64,000 nucleotides of DNA from Pedobacter cryophilus (lineage in GTDB: Bacteria; Bacteroidota; Bacteroidia; Sphingobacteriales; Sphingobacteriaceae). Positions within the stretch are counted from its first letter, which is position 1. The number at the start of each line of letters is the position of its first letter. The translations under genes were made by a program, and so were the position numbers. Positions 8,282-17,061 of this stretch are shown one piece after another. Location: assembly GCF_005116455.1 (NCBI RefSeq), contig NZ_SWBP01000003.1:186012-250011 (forward strand). Direction: 5' to 3'. The notes beneath the pieces were generated by a model. The model searched no databases, had not been told where the DNA came from, and worked only from the letters and a program-made list of their open reading frames with translations.

Positions 8282-8296
8282 GGTGACTTAGGTCAC
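8282..8296 (-). promoter_or_regulatory. Crp-type operator upstream of the TauE/SafE gene
   Basis: The 15-mer GGTGACTTAGGTCAC differs at one base from the copy at 6679-6693. It again lies 49 nt before the start codon, with TTTG (AATCTTTG) beginning 26 nt after it. The site is also just beyond the 3' end of the regulator gene (8305), which is transcribed toward it. This layout suggests class II activation of both transcription units by the adjacent Crp/Fnr protein. Confidence 0.8.
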
Positions 8297-8304
8297 ATCA
8301 ACAC

Positions 8305-8943
8305 TTATTTTAACCATTCAATATAATTTCTTTGTAAAGAAAGTTCTCCTCTTTGCTCCATTTTTTTTAATAATCTTGATATCACCTCTCTTGAAGAGTT
8401 AAGATCTGTAGCAATTTCTTGGTGTGTGATACTTAATTGACGTGTTTTTAACTTTTTGTATTGATTGGTTAAATAAAACATTAGCCTTTCATCTAAACCT
8501 TTAAAAGTAACGCCATCTATTACTTCTAACAATTCCTGAAACCTTGTTCTATAGGTTTCTAAAACAAAATAATACCAAGTTTTATAATTCTTCATTAAAT
8601 CATCCATCATCCCTATAGGAATCATTAAAACGGTAGTATCTTCTAATGCTTTAGCCATTACTTCGCTAGTTTCTTGCTTGGTAGCACAAATTAATGACAA
8701 AGCACAAGCGTTACCCGGCTCTAGGTAATACATAAAAAATTCCCCTCCTTCTTCTCCTTGTCGGTATAATTTGGCTCTACCTTCTACAATAAGTACGGTA
8801 GATTTAAAATACTGACCAGTTTCCATCATCATTTCTCCGGCAGCAAATGTTTTTAAAGTGGCTACTTCGGCTAAAAGCTGTTTTAAAGCGGGCTCAAATT
8901 GAGGGAAAAGGTTATTGATATATTGGCTTATAGTGGTTTGCAT
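8305..8943 (-). CDS. Crp/Fnr-family transcriptional regulator
   Basis: A 212-residue Crp/Fnr protein with an N-terminal cyclic-nucleotide-type beta roll, a long dimer helix near residues 112-143 and a C-terminal winged helix-turn-helix. The recognition helix reads SSREVISRLLKK (R185, E186, R190). This matches the RExxxR of E. coli CRP that reads GTGA half-sites, exactly the half-sites found in front of the two sulfur operons. The only cysteines are C80 and C86, close together in the sensor domain (NACALSLICA). No Fe-S cysteine set of the Fnr type is present. A persulfide-responsive dithiol is a reasonable hypothesis; haem or ligand sensing cannot be excluded. Confidence 0.9.
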   Translation of the reverse strand: MQTTISQYINNLFPQFEPALKQLLAEVATLKTFAAGEMMMETGQYFKSTVLIVEGRAKLYRQGEEGGEFFMYYLEPGNACALSLICATKQETSEVMAKALEDTTVLMIPIGMMDDLMKNYKTWYYFVLETYRTRFQELLEVIDGVTFKGLDERLMFYLTNQYKKLKTRQLSITHQEIATDLNSSREVISRLLKKMEQRGELSLQRNYIEWLK

Positions 8944-9258
8944 AAAGATTTAATTGATGACTCAAATTTAGTATTTATAAATAACTTATGGTTTTATAAG
9001 CTTCTACTTTTATTAAGTCTTGTGGCTTGTAGCTTAGAGATTGCCCTCGTTGTTCTTCGCAATAACAATCTTTATATAAAAATAATCACAATTGTTGGTT
9101 TGGTAACATTACAACTTTAAAGGCAAACTTGAAAACCTTTAGTTGAAGATTACACTCTTAAACCTTTGAGTTTTCAAAACTGACAGCTAACAATTATTTA
9201 ATAAAAAGTTAATTTTTGAGCGAGTAGTTTTGATTTTTATTTATATAATTAAATTAAG
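8944..9258. other. Intergenic region between divergent regulator and TPR-HTH genes
   Basis: 315 bp without a supported gene. It holds divergent promoters for the Crp/Fnr gene (minus) and the TPR-HTH gene (plus; perfect TAGTTTTG -7 box at 9225-9232). A short inverted repeat ATTGC...GCAAT at 9040-9063 sits in a sequence (GAGATTGCCCTCG...TTCGCAATAAC) reminiscent of degenerate extragenic repeats common in this phylum. A long-range TTGAAAAC...GTTTTCAA pair lies near 9131-9178. A 73-codon frame crossing 8899-9120 has no features of a real protein. Confidence 0.5.
9225..9232 (+). promoter_or_regulatory. -7 box for the TPR-HTH regulator gene
   Basis: TAGTTTTG matches the Bacteroidota TAnnTTTG -7 element exactly and lies 27 nt before the ATG at 9259. 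A good -33 TTG at the usual distance is not obvious, so the promoter may need an activator or be weak. Confidence 0.55.
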
Positions 9259-10887
9259 ATGAAAATTTTAGCTGTTAGTTTTACCATTATCTTATTCAAT
9301 GGTTTCTCTTTAAGCCTTTTTGGGAAGACTCCACAAAATTTAAATTTTAATCAAACAGAAAAACTTTTACAATATGAGCCCTATTTAGCTTTTAATGTTC
9401 TAAACAAGTTGCTTCATCAATCCTTACAAAATAAGGATGAAAAAACAACGGCTCAATGCTATAGCCAGATTGGTTTAATATTCTATAATCAAGGTGCGTT
9501 TACACAAGCATTAGATTGCTACAATAAAGCTGGAAAGATTTTTAAAAATTTTAACGAATTATTTTACGCAGAAAACTTGAATAAGATTGGTCAAACCTAT
9601 TATTACAATAGCAAAAGAGCTACAGCTTTATCTAATTATAACAAAGCACTTCAAATTTTTAAGAAATTAAACTATAAAAAAGGTTTAGCTGAAACTTATG
9701 GACTTATAGGGCAGATTTATGAAAAGGAAAAGAAATTAGACTCGGCCTTATATTTTCAAAATATTGCTTTTAATGGTTATCTCAAATTAAATGACTTAAA
9801 AGGTTTAGCAAAAATAAACGAAAATTTAGGAAGCATTTACGAGGATAAAAGTGAGTTTAAAATTGCCTTAAACTATTATCAAAAAGCTTTAGCGATCAAT
9901 CAAAAAGAAAAGAATAAAATAGCTCAAATTGAAATTCTTAACAATTTGGGTGATATGTACCGAAAAACCAATCAGCTTGATACGGCTCTTAAATATAGTT
10001 TTAAAGCTAAAAATTGGGCATTAAATTACAAAGACTTTTACGAGCTGAGCAGTGCCTACAGAGATATTGCCAAAACCTACAATTTAATGGGAAGAGCTGA
10101 CAGTGCCTATTTCTACAGCCTTGAGGAGAAAAAAATATATGCTCAAATTTTTACTGAAAGCTCTAACAGACAAATGGCATTATTGGAAACCATTTTTTCT
10201 TTTCAGGAAAAAAATCAAGAAATACTGAAGCTTGAAAATGAGAAAAAAATCAACAAGATTGTTATTTATGGTACGCTAGTAGTAATTATGCTTATTGTTT
10301 TTATTGGGTTTAACACCATCAATAAACAAAAAATAAGTATTGCTAATAAATCAAAATTAGTGGAGAGCAAACGTGTTTTACATGAAACTAAAAAACGAGC
10401 TTTAGAGGTTGAACTTAGTAATAAATTGATAAAAGAAGATAGCCTTAAACTTGAATTAGAACTTAAAAGTAAAGAGCTCACTACCCACACTCTTCACATT
10501 ATCCAAAAAAATCAGTTGTTAGAGGATTTGAAATCTAAACTCAACCTAATTTTAAAAGATGATAAAAGAGACCAGAAAAAAGAAATAAAGATGGTTTTAG
10601 GCTTAATCAACCAAAACAATAATCAAGATAATAATTGGGAAGATTTCAGAATTATTTTTGAACAAGTACATGAGAAATTCTTTACTGAGCTTAAAAAGAG
10701 AGCTAACAATTTAACCCCATCAGATTTCAGATTATTAGCACTTTTAAAAATGAATTTAAACTCGGCTGATATTGCTACCATGTTAGGCATTTCGCAAGAC
10801 AGTTTGAGAACATCAAGATATCGTCTCCGTCAAAAACTTCAATTGGCAGAAGGCGAAAATTTATTACAATTTATACAGCAGCTTTAA
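9259..10887 (+). CDS. Membrane-anchored TPR protein with C-terminal LuxR-like HTH
   Basis: The 542-residue protein has an N-terminal signal sequence, then tetratricopeptide repeats over about residues 60-300 (for example ALDCYNKAGKIF, ALSNYNKALQIF, ALNYYQKALAI). A transmembrane helix follows at about 333-352 and a charged coiled coil at about 365-445. The C-terminal helix-turn-helix (about 490-540) contains SADIATMLGISQDSLRTSRYRLRQKL. The TPRs would be periplasmic and the HTH cytoplasmic. Such regulators commonly sit beside a TonB-receptor operon, so it probably controls the phosphate-scavenging genes that start 250 bp downstream. Signal and target are inferred from position. Confidence 0.85.
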   Translation: MKILAVSFTIILFNGFSLSLFGKTPQNLNFNQTEKLLQYEPYLAFNVLNKLLHQSLQNKDEKTTAQCYSQIGLIFYNQGAFTQALDCYNKAGKIFKNFNELFYAENLNKIGQTYYYNSKRATALSNYNKALQIFKKLNYKKGLAETYGLIGQIYEKEKKLDSALYFQNIAFNGYLKLNDLKGLAKINENLGSIYEDKSEFKIALNYYQKALAINQKEKNKIAQIEILNNLGDMYRKTNQLDTALKYSFKAKNWALNYKDFYELSSAYRDIAKTYNLMGRADSAYFYSLEEKKIYAQIFTESSNRQMALLETIFSFQEKNQEILKLENEKKINKIVIYGTLVVIMLIVFIGFNTINKQKISIANKSKLVESKRVLHETKKRALEVELSNKLIKEDSLKLELELKSKELTTHTLHIIQKNQLLEDLKSKLNLILKDDKRDQKKEIKMVLGLINQNNNQDNNWEDFRIIFEQVHEKFFTELKKRANNLTPSDFRLLALLKMNLNSADIATMLGISQDSLRTSRYRLRQKLQLAEGENLLQFIQQL

Positions 10888-10910
10888 TTAAAATTAAACA
10901 CACACAATTA

Positions 10911-10939
10911 CCTAACATAACGGTAACAGAATGGTAATG
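10911..10939. promoter_or_regulatory. Three 11-bp-phased direct repeats, Pho-box-like
   Basis: On the plus strand CCTAACA-TAAC-GGTAACA-GAAT-GGTAATG starts units at 10911, 10922 and 10933. The reverse strand therefore reads CATTACC, TGTTACC and TGTTAGG with 4-bp spacers. Tandem 7-bp units at 11-bp spacing is how OmpR/PhoB-class regulators bind. The sequence is not identical to the enterobacterial Pho box, so the assignment is an inference supported by the phosphatase and phytase genes downstream. Confidence 0.5.
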
Positions 10940-11029
10940 GAGTATTATATATTCATAAAGTACTGTTTTTCAATAATTTATATATCCTAATTTTTCATTG
11001 TTTACGGTCTGTTAACGCTTTAAAATTAC

Positions 11030-11087
11030 TTGTAGCTTTTTTGTAACGGTGTAAAATTGCCTCACAAATTTTACTGATTAATCTTTG
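11030..11087 (+). promoter_or_regulatory. Promoter of the phosphate locus with a second repeat pair
   Basis: TTGTAGC-TTTT-TTGTAAC (11030-11047) is another pair of 7-bp units at 11-bp spacing. It lies directly upstream of a -33 TTG at 11057-11059 and a -7-like AATCTTTG at 11080-11087 (20-nt spacer). The transcription start would fall near 11093, giving a leader of about 45 nt. The repeat pair is at about -46 to -63, suited to an OmpR/PhoB-type activator. Confidence 0.55.
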
Positions 11088-11136
11088 CTCAACAAACAAA
11101 AACTCTCAAAAATCAAAACAAAAATTAATTAGAATT

Positions 11137-14082
11137 ATGAAGAAGAATTACTTAAAATCTTATCGTTTAAAAGAAAAGCTTTCTAGCCTCATCACCATGG
11201 TTATTATGCTTTTTTGTTTTCAAGCTGTTGCTTTTCCGTTAGCTGAAGATGCAGTAGTTTCTGGTAGAATTAAAGACAAACAAACAGGCGAATATTTAAT
11301 AGGTGTAAATGTTCAGTTAAAAGGTACTACACTAAGATCTACTACAAATTCTGAAGGATTTTTTAGGTTTTCTAACTTACCTGAAGGTCGTCAAATGTTG
11401 GTAGTTACCTATTTAGGTTTTTCCAACAAAGAAGTTTCGGTTAATGCATCTCAAACTCCTCAAGAATTATTTGTAGAACTAGAAGCTTCAACCACAACCT
11501 TAGGTGAAGTTGTGGTTACTGGCTTGAGAAGAAGTCAGATTCAAAGTATCAACCAAAAAAAAGAAGCTCTAAATATTAGGGAAGTAATTACTGCCAACGA
11601 GGCTGGTAGGTTGCCAGATATAAACGTTGCAGAGGCTACTCAAAGAGTTTCGGGTGTTTCTATTGAAACTGATAGAGGTGAAGGTCAATTTGTATCTATC
11701 AGAGGTATTCAACCATCATTAAATAATGTTACTTTAAACAACAGTACGTTAGCATCAACTAGAGATAGCAGAGCTACTGGGTTAGATTTATTACCAACCG
11801 AAATTATCTCTAGTATTGAAGTGATTAAAACCAATACGCCAGATATGGAAGGTAATGCCATTGGTGGAACAATTAATGTAAACACCTTATCGGCATTTGA
11901 TAAGGCAAAGCCTTTTGTGAATTTTGCTGTTGATGGCTTAGTACAAACACAACAAGTAGATTTAAGTGGTTTTGATAATACTAGAGCTCCTTTTAGAGGT
12001 GCCGTAACTGCTGGAAAAAGATTTGGTAAAAATGAAAAATTTGGAGTTGTAGGTTCTGCAAATTTCTTTAGAAGAGATTTTAGTGCTTCTATACTAGACC
12101 CTGATGGATGGGAGTTTTTTAATTATTTTTACCCTAATGAAATTGAGTTACAAATAGAAGATATTGAAAGAGACCGTTTAGGTTTATCAGCTGATTTTGA
12201 ATATAGACCATCAAAAAACAGTTCTATTTATTTAAAATCATTGTACACTCAAACAAAAGAAACACAGTTAAATTCTGAATTTGAATTAACCTTACAAATT
12301 GGTAGTGCTAGACCAACTAACCAAACCCCAACAACAGGCAGATTTGTGAGAGGTTCTGGAGAATTAGACCAAGCTTTTACAAATGAAATAGAAAATTTAT
12401 ACAGTTATACGTTAGGTACCAAAAATCGTTTTGGTAAACTTTCAACAGATGTATATGGAACTTTCTCAAGAGCTAAAACCAACCTTAATAACTTTGACGC
12501 AACTTTTGAAAATCCAACTGCAACAGAACCTAGTTTATCTTCCACTTATGATACAGCTCCTTTCTTTTTCACAATAACGCCTGATAATATTGCAACGGCT
12601 AGTGATCCTGAAATTTACAAACTAAGGAATTTAAACTTTACAACTGGCTTATTAACAGAGAATATTTATGAAATAAGTACTGATTTAAAATACGATTTAA
12701 ATGTTGGTAAAACTAATGCGTTTATCAAATTTGGTGGTAGATACAGAGACAGATCAAAAGAATCAGACAGATCAAGAGATTCTTATGATTTGAGCTATGG
12801 CGGAGTAACCATACCAAATGCTAATGCCTATTCATTAACTCCATTCTATTTTCCTGTTTCTGTTCCTTCGCAAGGTGGAGCCACTCCTTTTGTTCACGGA
12901 AATGTAAATAAATTTAAAGAATTTGTTGATAACCCAGCGAACGTAAATAACACTTCAAAACTTGTTTTTGATAAGTTAGTAACTGATCAACAATTATATT
13001 TGAATGATTTTAAAAACAGTGAAACAGTAACTGCTGGTTATGCAATGGGTGTTATAGATTTTAAAAAATTAACCATTATTACTGGTTTAAGAGTCGAACA
13101 CACACAAACTACATCAGAAAACGCTGTAATAGCAACTAATAGAGGTGTTGCAACTCCTAGTACTACAATAGCATCAAACAACTACACAAACTTTTTACCA
13201 TCGTTACAATTAAAGTTTACACCTATTAAGAATTTTATCACCAGAGCTTCTTATACAAATACTTTGGGTCGTCCTAACTATTCTGATTTATCAGGTGCAA
13301 CAAATTTAAACTATACAGAATTAGCAACACCTGGGTTATTTACTGGTTCAGTAACTTTAGCAAATCCAGGATTGAAGCCATATTTATCTAGCAACTTAGA
13401 TTTAGCTTTTGAATATTATATTCCAAACGGTGGTATAGTGTCAGTTGGTGGTTTCTACAAAAAGATTCAAAACCAAATTTATAGAATAAGTCAGGTTCAA
13501 AGAGATATTTTTTATGATGGTAGACAATACCAACAATTAACTTTCTCACAAACCACAAACGCTGATGATGCTAATTTATATGGAATGGAATTTTCTTATG
13601 AGCAAACATTAATTTTCTTACCAGGATTATTAAATGGTTTAGGTTTTTCAACAAACTTTGCCTTAATAGACTCTAAAGTAACATTGCCAAATAGACCAAA
13701 CGAAACTCTACCATTATTTAGACAAGCAAACAATGTTTATAATGGTGCTTTATATTATCAGAAAAAAGGTTTCGAATTTAGATTTGCTACCAGTCATAGA
13801 AGTGATTTCTTAACTCAAGCTGCAAGTCCAGAATCTGCTAACGTTTTATTAGCAGTAGCAAGTGGTTATTCTGTGGCCGATTTTGATAGATATGATGCAG
13901 CCCGTACCACCTATGATATATCTGGTAAATATCAATTCCCAAAGAAAAAATTAAGTATTTCTGCACAAGTAAGGAATTTAACAAATGCTCCAGAACAAGG
14001 TTATCAAGGGGTAACGACTAGATATGATCGTCATGATTTAACTGGTAGAAGTTTCTTCTTAGGTTTAGCATTAAACTTATAA
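11137..14082 (+). CDS. TonB-dependent outer-membrane receptor of the phosphate locus
   Basis: A 981-residue receptor. After an unusually long basic leader and signal sequence (to about residue 37), a carboxypeptidase-regulatory-like domain occupies about 40-115, followed by the TonB box region LGEVVVTG. The plug domain has NVAEATQRVSGVSIETDRGEG and FVSIRGIQPSLNNV, a signature of the TonB-Xanth-Caul receptor group. A long beta barrel ends in SFFLGLALNL. No SusD partner is encoded, so it is not a classic glycan importer. The downstream phosphatases and phytase point to inositol phosphates or another organophosphate as ligand. A hairpin with U-tract follows the stop. Confidence 0.93.
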   Translation: MKKNYLKSYRLKEKLSSLITMVIMLFCFQAVAFPLAEDAVVSGRIKDKQTGEYLIGVNVQLKGTTLRSTTNSEGFFRFSNLPEGRQMLVVTYLGFSNKEVSVNASQTPQELFVELEASTTTLGEVVVTGLRRSQIQSINQKKEALNIREVITANEAGRLPDINVAEATQRVSGVSIETDRGEGQFVSIRGIQPSLNNVTLNNSTLASTRDSRATGLDLLPTEIISSIEVIKTNTPDMEGNAIGGTINVNTLSAFDKAKPFVNFAVDGLVQTQQVDLSGFDNTRAPFRGAVTAGKRFGKNEKFGVVGSANFFRRDFSASILDPDGWEFFNYFYPNEIELQIEDIERDRLGLSADFEYRPSKNSSIYLKSLYTQTKETQLNSEFELTLQIGSARPTNQTPTTGRFVRGSGELDQAFTNEIENLYSYTLGTKNRFGKLSTDVYGTFSRAKTNLNNFDATFENPTATEPSLSSTYDTAPFFFTITPDNIATASDPEIYKLRNLNFTTGLLTENIYEISTDLKYDLNVGKTNAFIKFGGRYRDRSKESDRSRDSYDLSYGGVTIPNANAYSLTPFYFPVSVPSQGGATPFVHGNVNKFKEFVDNPANVNNTSKLVFDKLVTDQQLYLNDFKNSETVTAGYAMGVIDFKKLTIITGLRVEHTQTTSENAVIATNRGVATPSTTIASNNYTNFLPSLQLKFTPIKNFITRASYTNTLGRPNYSDLSGATNLNYTELATPGLFTGSVTLANPGLKPYLSSNLDLAFEYYIPNGGIVSVGGFYKKIQNQIYRISQVQRDIFYDGRQYQQLTFSQTTNADDANLYGMEFSYEQTLIFLPGLLNGLGFSTNFALIDSKVTLPNRPNETLPLFRQANNVYNGALYYQKKGFEFRFATSHRSDFLTQAASPESANVLLAVASGYSVADFDRYDAARTTYDISGKYQFPKKKLSISAQVRNLTNAPEQGYQGVTTRYDRHDLTGRSFFLGLALNL

Positions 14083-14096
14083 TTCTATTTCTCTAG

Positions 14097-14135
14097 GAGG
14101 AAGCATTTTTAACAATGCTTCCTCTTATTTATTTT
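14097..14135 (+). terminator. Intercistronic terminator/attenuator after the receptor
   Basis: A perfect 11-bp stem (GAGGAAGCATT / AATGCTTCCTC) with a 6-nt loop is followed by TTATTTATTTT. It sits between the receptor stop and the first phosphatase start. It probably lets only part of transcription through, keeping the enzymes less abundant than the receptor. Confidence 0.75.
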
Positions 14136-14157
14136 ACCCGATTTTAAATATCAAATT

Positions 14158-15549
14158 ATGAAAAGATTACTTTTCACTCTTGTAGCACTAGCATGTCTTC
14201 ATTATTCATCACTAGTATTTGCACAAAATTCTATTTATGATGACTTACCACAATTTGCGAAAAATTGGAGTAAACCAACAGAACAGCCAGACCATATCAT
14301 TTTAACATTTTCAGGCGATCCATCAACACAGCAAAGTGTAACTTGGCGAACTGATGCAACAATAAAAAATGCTGTAGCCCAAATTACCATTGCTTACGCC
14401 GCCCCAAGACTAAGAAAAACTGCTGTTAATGTTATGGCAAAAACAGAAACAATGGATGCAACTGCTATAAAAACTGCTGAAGTTGTTTCAAACTACCACT
14501 CGGTTACTTTTGAAAACCTTTTACCTGATACACTTTATGCTTATAGAGTTGGAGATGGCAAAATTTGGAGCGAATGGTTCCATTTCAGAACTGCCAGTAA
14601 AACCGCAAAGCCATTTTCTTTTTTATATGTTGGAGATGCTCAAAATTTCATTTTAGAACTATGGTCAAGGTTGATAAGAACTGGTTTTAGCAAAGCACCC
14701 GAAGCAAGTTTTATCATTCATGCTGGTGATTTAGTTTCTGAAGCACACAGTGAACGCCAGTGGCATGAGTGGTTTACAGCCGGAGGATGGATTCATGGAA
14801 TGTTACCAAGTGTACCAGTTCCGGGAAATCATGAATACCGCCCATTAAGTGATGCTCCACAACCTGATAAAACTAAAAACCTATCCGTTCAATGGAAACC
14901 TCAATTTACTTTACCAGAAAACGGACCTAAAAGCCTATCAGAAACTACTTATTTTTTCGATTATCAGGACACAAGATTTATTCTTTTAAACTCAAACACC
15001 AATCAGCAAGAGCAAGTGCCTTGGTTAGAATCTGTTTTAAAAGATAACCCCAATAAATGGACAATAGTAAGTTTCCACCACCCTATTTTTTCTACTGCTA
15101 ATGAGCGAGACAACCAAGAACTGAGAGAAATGTGGAAGCCTCTTTTAGACAAATATAAGGTGGATTTAGTGCTACAAGGGCATGACCATACTTATGCCAG
15201 AGGACAAGCAGGTTCGGTTGCTAAAAATGAATTAGCTGGAATTAACAAACTCGACCCAAATGCTGGAACTGTTTACGTAGTAAGTGTAAGTGGTGGTAAA
15301 ATGTATAATTTTAGAAAAGACCTTTGGAATAATTATGATGCTAATTTAGAACGTAAAGCAGAAAATACGCAGCTTTTTCAAGTGATTAAAATTGATGGTG
15401 ACCAATTGCTTTTCGAGGCTTATACAGCAACTGGAGAGCTTTATGATTCATTCTCTTTGCAAAAAAAGCAAAACGCACCTAATAAATTTAAGGAGCAAGT
15501 GCCAAGCACCAGCGAAAGGTTACACAACAACACTATTCCCAAATATTAA
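14158..15549 (+). CDS. Purple-acid-phosphatase-type metallophosphoesterase
   Basis: A 463-residue exported enzyme (signal peptide ending near residue 22). A fibronectin-III-like N-terminal domain covers about 43-145 and a calcineurin-type catalytic domain the rest. Metal-binding blocks are GDA (D160), GDLVSE (D191), GNHE (N224, H225), FHHP and GHDHTYARG. In typical purple acid phosphatases the second block is GDxxY; here the tyrosine position is glutamate, which would remove the charge-transfer tyrosine. It should hydrolyse phosphomonoesters in the periplasm or outside. It lies 11 bp before a second enzyme of the same family. Confidence 0.88.
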   Translation: MKRLLFTLVALACLHYSSLVFAQNSIYDDLPQFAKNWSKPTEQPDHIILTFSGDPSTQQSVTWRTDATIKNAVAQITIAYAAPRLRKTAVNVMAKTETMDATAIKTAEVVSNYHSVTFENLLPDTLYAYRVGDGKIWSEWFHFRTASKTAKPFSFLYVGDAQNFILELWSRLIRTGFSKAPEASFIIHAGDLVSEAHSERQWHEWFTAGGWIHGMLPSVPVPGNHEYRPLSDAPQPDKTKNLSVQWKPQFTLPENGPKSLSETTYFFDYQDTRFILLNSNTNQQEQVPWLESVLKDNPNKWTIVSFHHPIFSTANERDNQELREMWKPLLDKYKVDLVLQGHDHTYARGQAGSVAKNELAGINKLDPNAGTVYVVSVSGGKMYNFRKDLWNNYDANLERKAENTQLFQVIKIDGDQLLFEAYTATGELYDSFSLQKKQNAPNKFKEQVPSTSERLHNNTIPKY

Positions 15550-15560
15550 AATCAAACGAG

Positions 15561-16988
15561 ATGAAACATATCAAATCAATCATAGTAATTCTTTTCTTTC
15601 CTTTGCTTTGTTTAGCTCAAGAAAATGCTACTGCTCCAAAACCTAAAAGAAAGCAATTAATGGGTGTTCAACCCGAATTATTGCGAGCACCTTATTTACA
15701 AATGGGTGGTCCAACAACTATGTCTATTCGTTGGAGAACCAATGTTTATGACAGAAGTAGAGTTAAATATGGATTGAACCCTAATCAGTTAAATTTTATA
15801 AAAGACGACTCTACATTAGTAAGTGAACATGAGATAAAATTATCAGGCCTAAAGCCGATGACTAAATATTATTATAGCATTGGCGGTATTGCCGATACTA
15901 TTTTACAAGGTAATGCTGATAACTATTTTTATACCTTACCAGAAAATGATAGTGAAGAACTGATAAGAGTTGCTGGGTTTGGAGATTGTGGTAATAATTC
16001 ACCAAATCAAATTTTAGTGAGAGACCAAGTTGAAAAATATATTAAATCTAATCCGTTAAACGCTTGGATATTAATGGGTGATAATGCCTATTCAGATGGA
16101 ACGGATGCCGAGTTTCAAGCTAAGTTTTTTAACATTTACAAAAACGATCTCTTAAAGCATTATCCGCTTTATCCAGTACCTGGTAATCATGATTACCATG
16201 ATTTTGCATCAGCGTCAGCTAAAGATCAAAATAAAATGGCTTATTATCAAAATTTCACAGTTCCAATAAATGGTGAATTAGGCGGTGTACCATCAGGAAC
16301 TGAATCTTATTTCTCTTATGATATTGGAAACGTTCATTTTTTAGCATTGGATTCATACGGACCAGATAACAAAGGGATGTATATGTATGACCAAATGGGA
16401 GAACAAACTGCTTGGGTGATTAAAGATTTAAAAGTAAACAAAAAGAAATGGGTTGTGGCTTATTGGCATCACCCACCTTACACTAAAGGTTCTCATGATT
16501 CGGATACTGAAACGCTATTGGTTAAAATCAGAGAAAATTTTCTCAAAAACATTGAAGAATACGGAGTTGATTTAGTTTTGAATGGGCATAGCCATGTTTA
16601 TGAGCGCACTAAATTAATTAGCGGCTATTTTGGTAAAGAAGCTGATTTTGACGCTAAAAAACATGAAATAAGTTCGTCAACTGCTAAATATGACGGTTCA
16701 AAAAATTCTTCTCCTTACCTAAAAACTGCTACTAACAACAAAGGAACTGTTTATGTAGTAAGTGGTTCGGCAGGTGCTTTTGGTGGTCAAAAAGAAACCT
16801 ACCCTCATGATGCCATGGTTTACTCAAATAACTCAATTGGCGGAGCAGTAATTTTAGAAGTAAAAGGCAATCGTTTAGACTTAAAATGGTTGAGTAGTGA
16901 TGGCAAAATTAGCGACCAGTTTACCATGATGAAAGATGTAAGTAAAGCCGATGAAAAACTACTTAAACAAGATAAAAGCTTAAAATAA
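15561..16988 (+). CDS. Purple acid phosphatase
   Basis: A 475-residue exported enzyme with an N-terminal fibronectin-III-like domain (about 40-125) and a catalytic domain carrying all classic blocks: GDCG (D142), GDNAY (D174, Y177), GNHDY, WHHPPY and GHSHVYER. Unlike its neighbour it keeps the metal-ligand tyrosine. The two enzymes are diverged paralogues in tandem, perhaps with different pH optima or substrates; one may act on inositol phosphates released by the phytase downstream. Transcription probably continues from the upstream phosphatase because the gap is only 11 bp. Confidence 0.9.
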   Translation: MKHIKSIIVILFFPLLCLAQENATAPKPKRKQLMGVQPELLRAPYLQMGGPTTMSIRWRTNVYDRSRVKYGLNPNQLNFIKDDSTLVSEHEIKLSGLKPMTKYYYSIGGIADTILQGNADNYFYTLPENDSEELIRVAGFGDCGNNSPNQILVRDQVEKYIKSNPLNAWILMGDNAYSDGTDAEFQAKFFNIYKNDLLKHYPLYPVPGNHDYHDFASASAKDQNKMAYYQNFTVPINGELGGVPSGTESYFSYDIGNVHFLALDSYGPDNKGMYMYDQMGEQTAWVIKDLKVNKKKWVVAYWHHPPYTKGSHDSDTETLLVKIRENFLKNIEEYGVDLVLNGHSHVYERTKLISGYFGKEADFDAKKHEISSSTAKYDGSKNSSPYLKTATNNKGTVYVVSGSAGAFGGQKETYPHDAMVYSNNSIGGAVILEVKGNRLDLKWLSSDGKISDQFTMMKDVSKADEKLLKQDKSLK

Positions 16989-17017
16989 ATATTAAAAACC
17001 TTTTCTTTTCTAGTGTA

Positions 17018-17048
17018 ACATGCAGTGTGAAAGCACTGTGTGTTTTTT
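17018..17048 (+). terminator. Hairpin with U-tract between phosphatase and phytase genes
   Basis: ACATGCAGTG pairs with CACTGTGTGT (two U-G wobbles) across a TGAAAG loop and is followed by six Ts. It is the second internal hairpin in this operon and would again reduce read-through into the phytase gene. Confidence 0.6.
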
Positions 17049-17061
17049 AAACAATTTTAAA

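Noticed and set aside
8899-9120. 73-codon plus-strand frame across the regulator start and intergenic region
   Set aside because: It overlaps the well-supported Crp/Fnr gene, has low complexity (LLLLLSLVA) and no family features; the region fits divergent promoters better.
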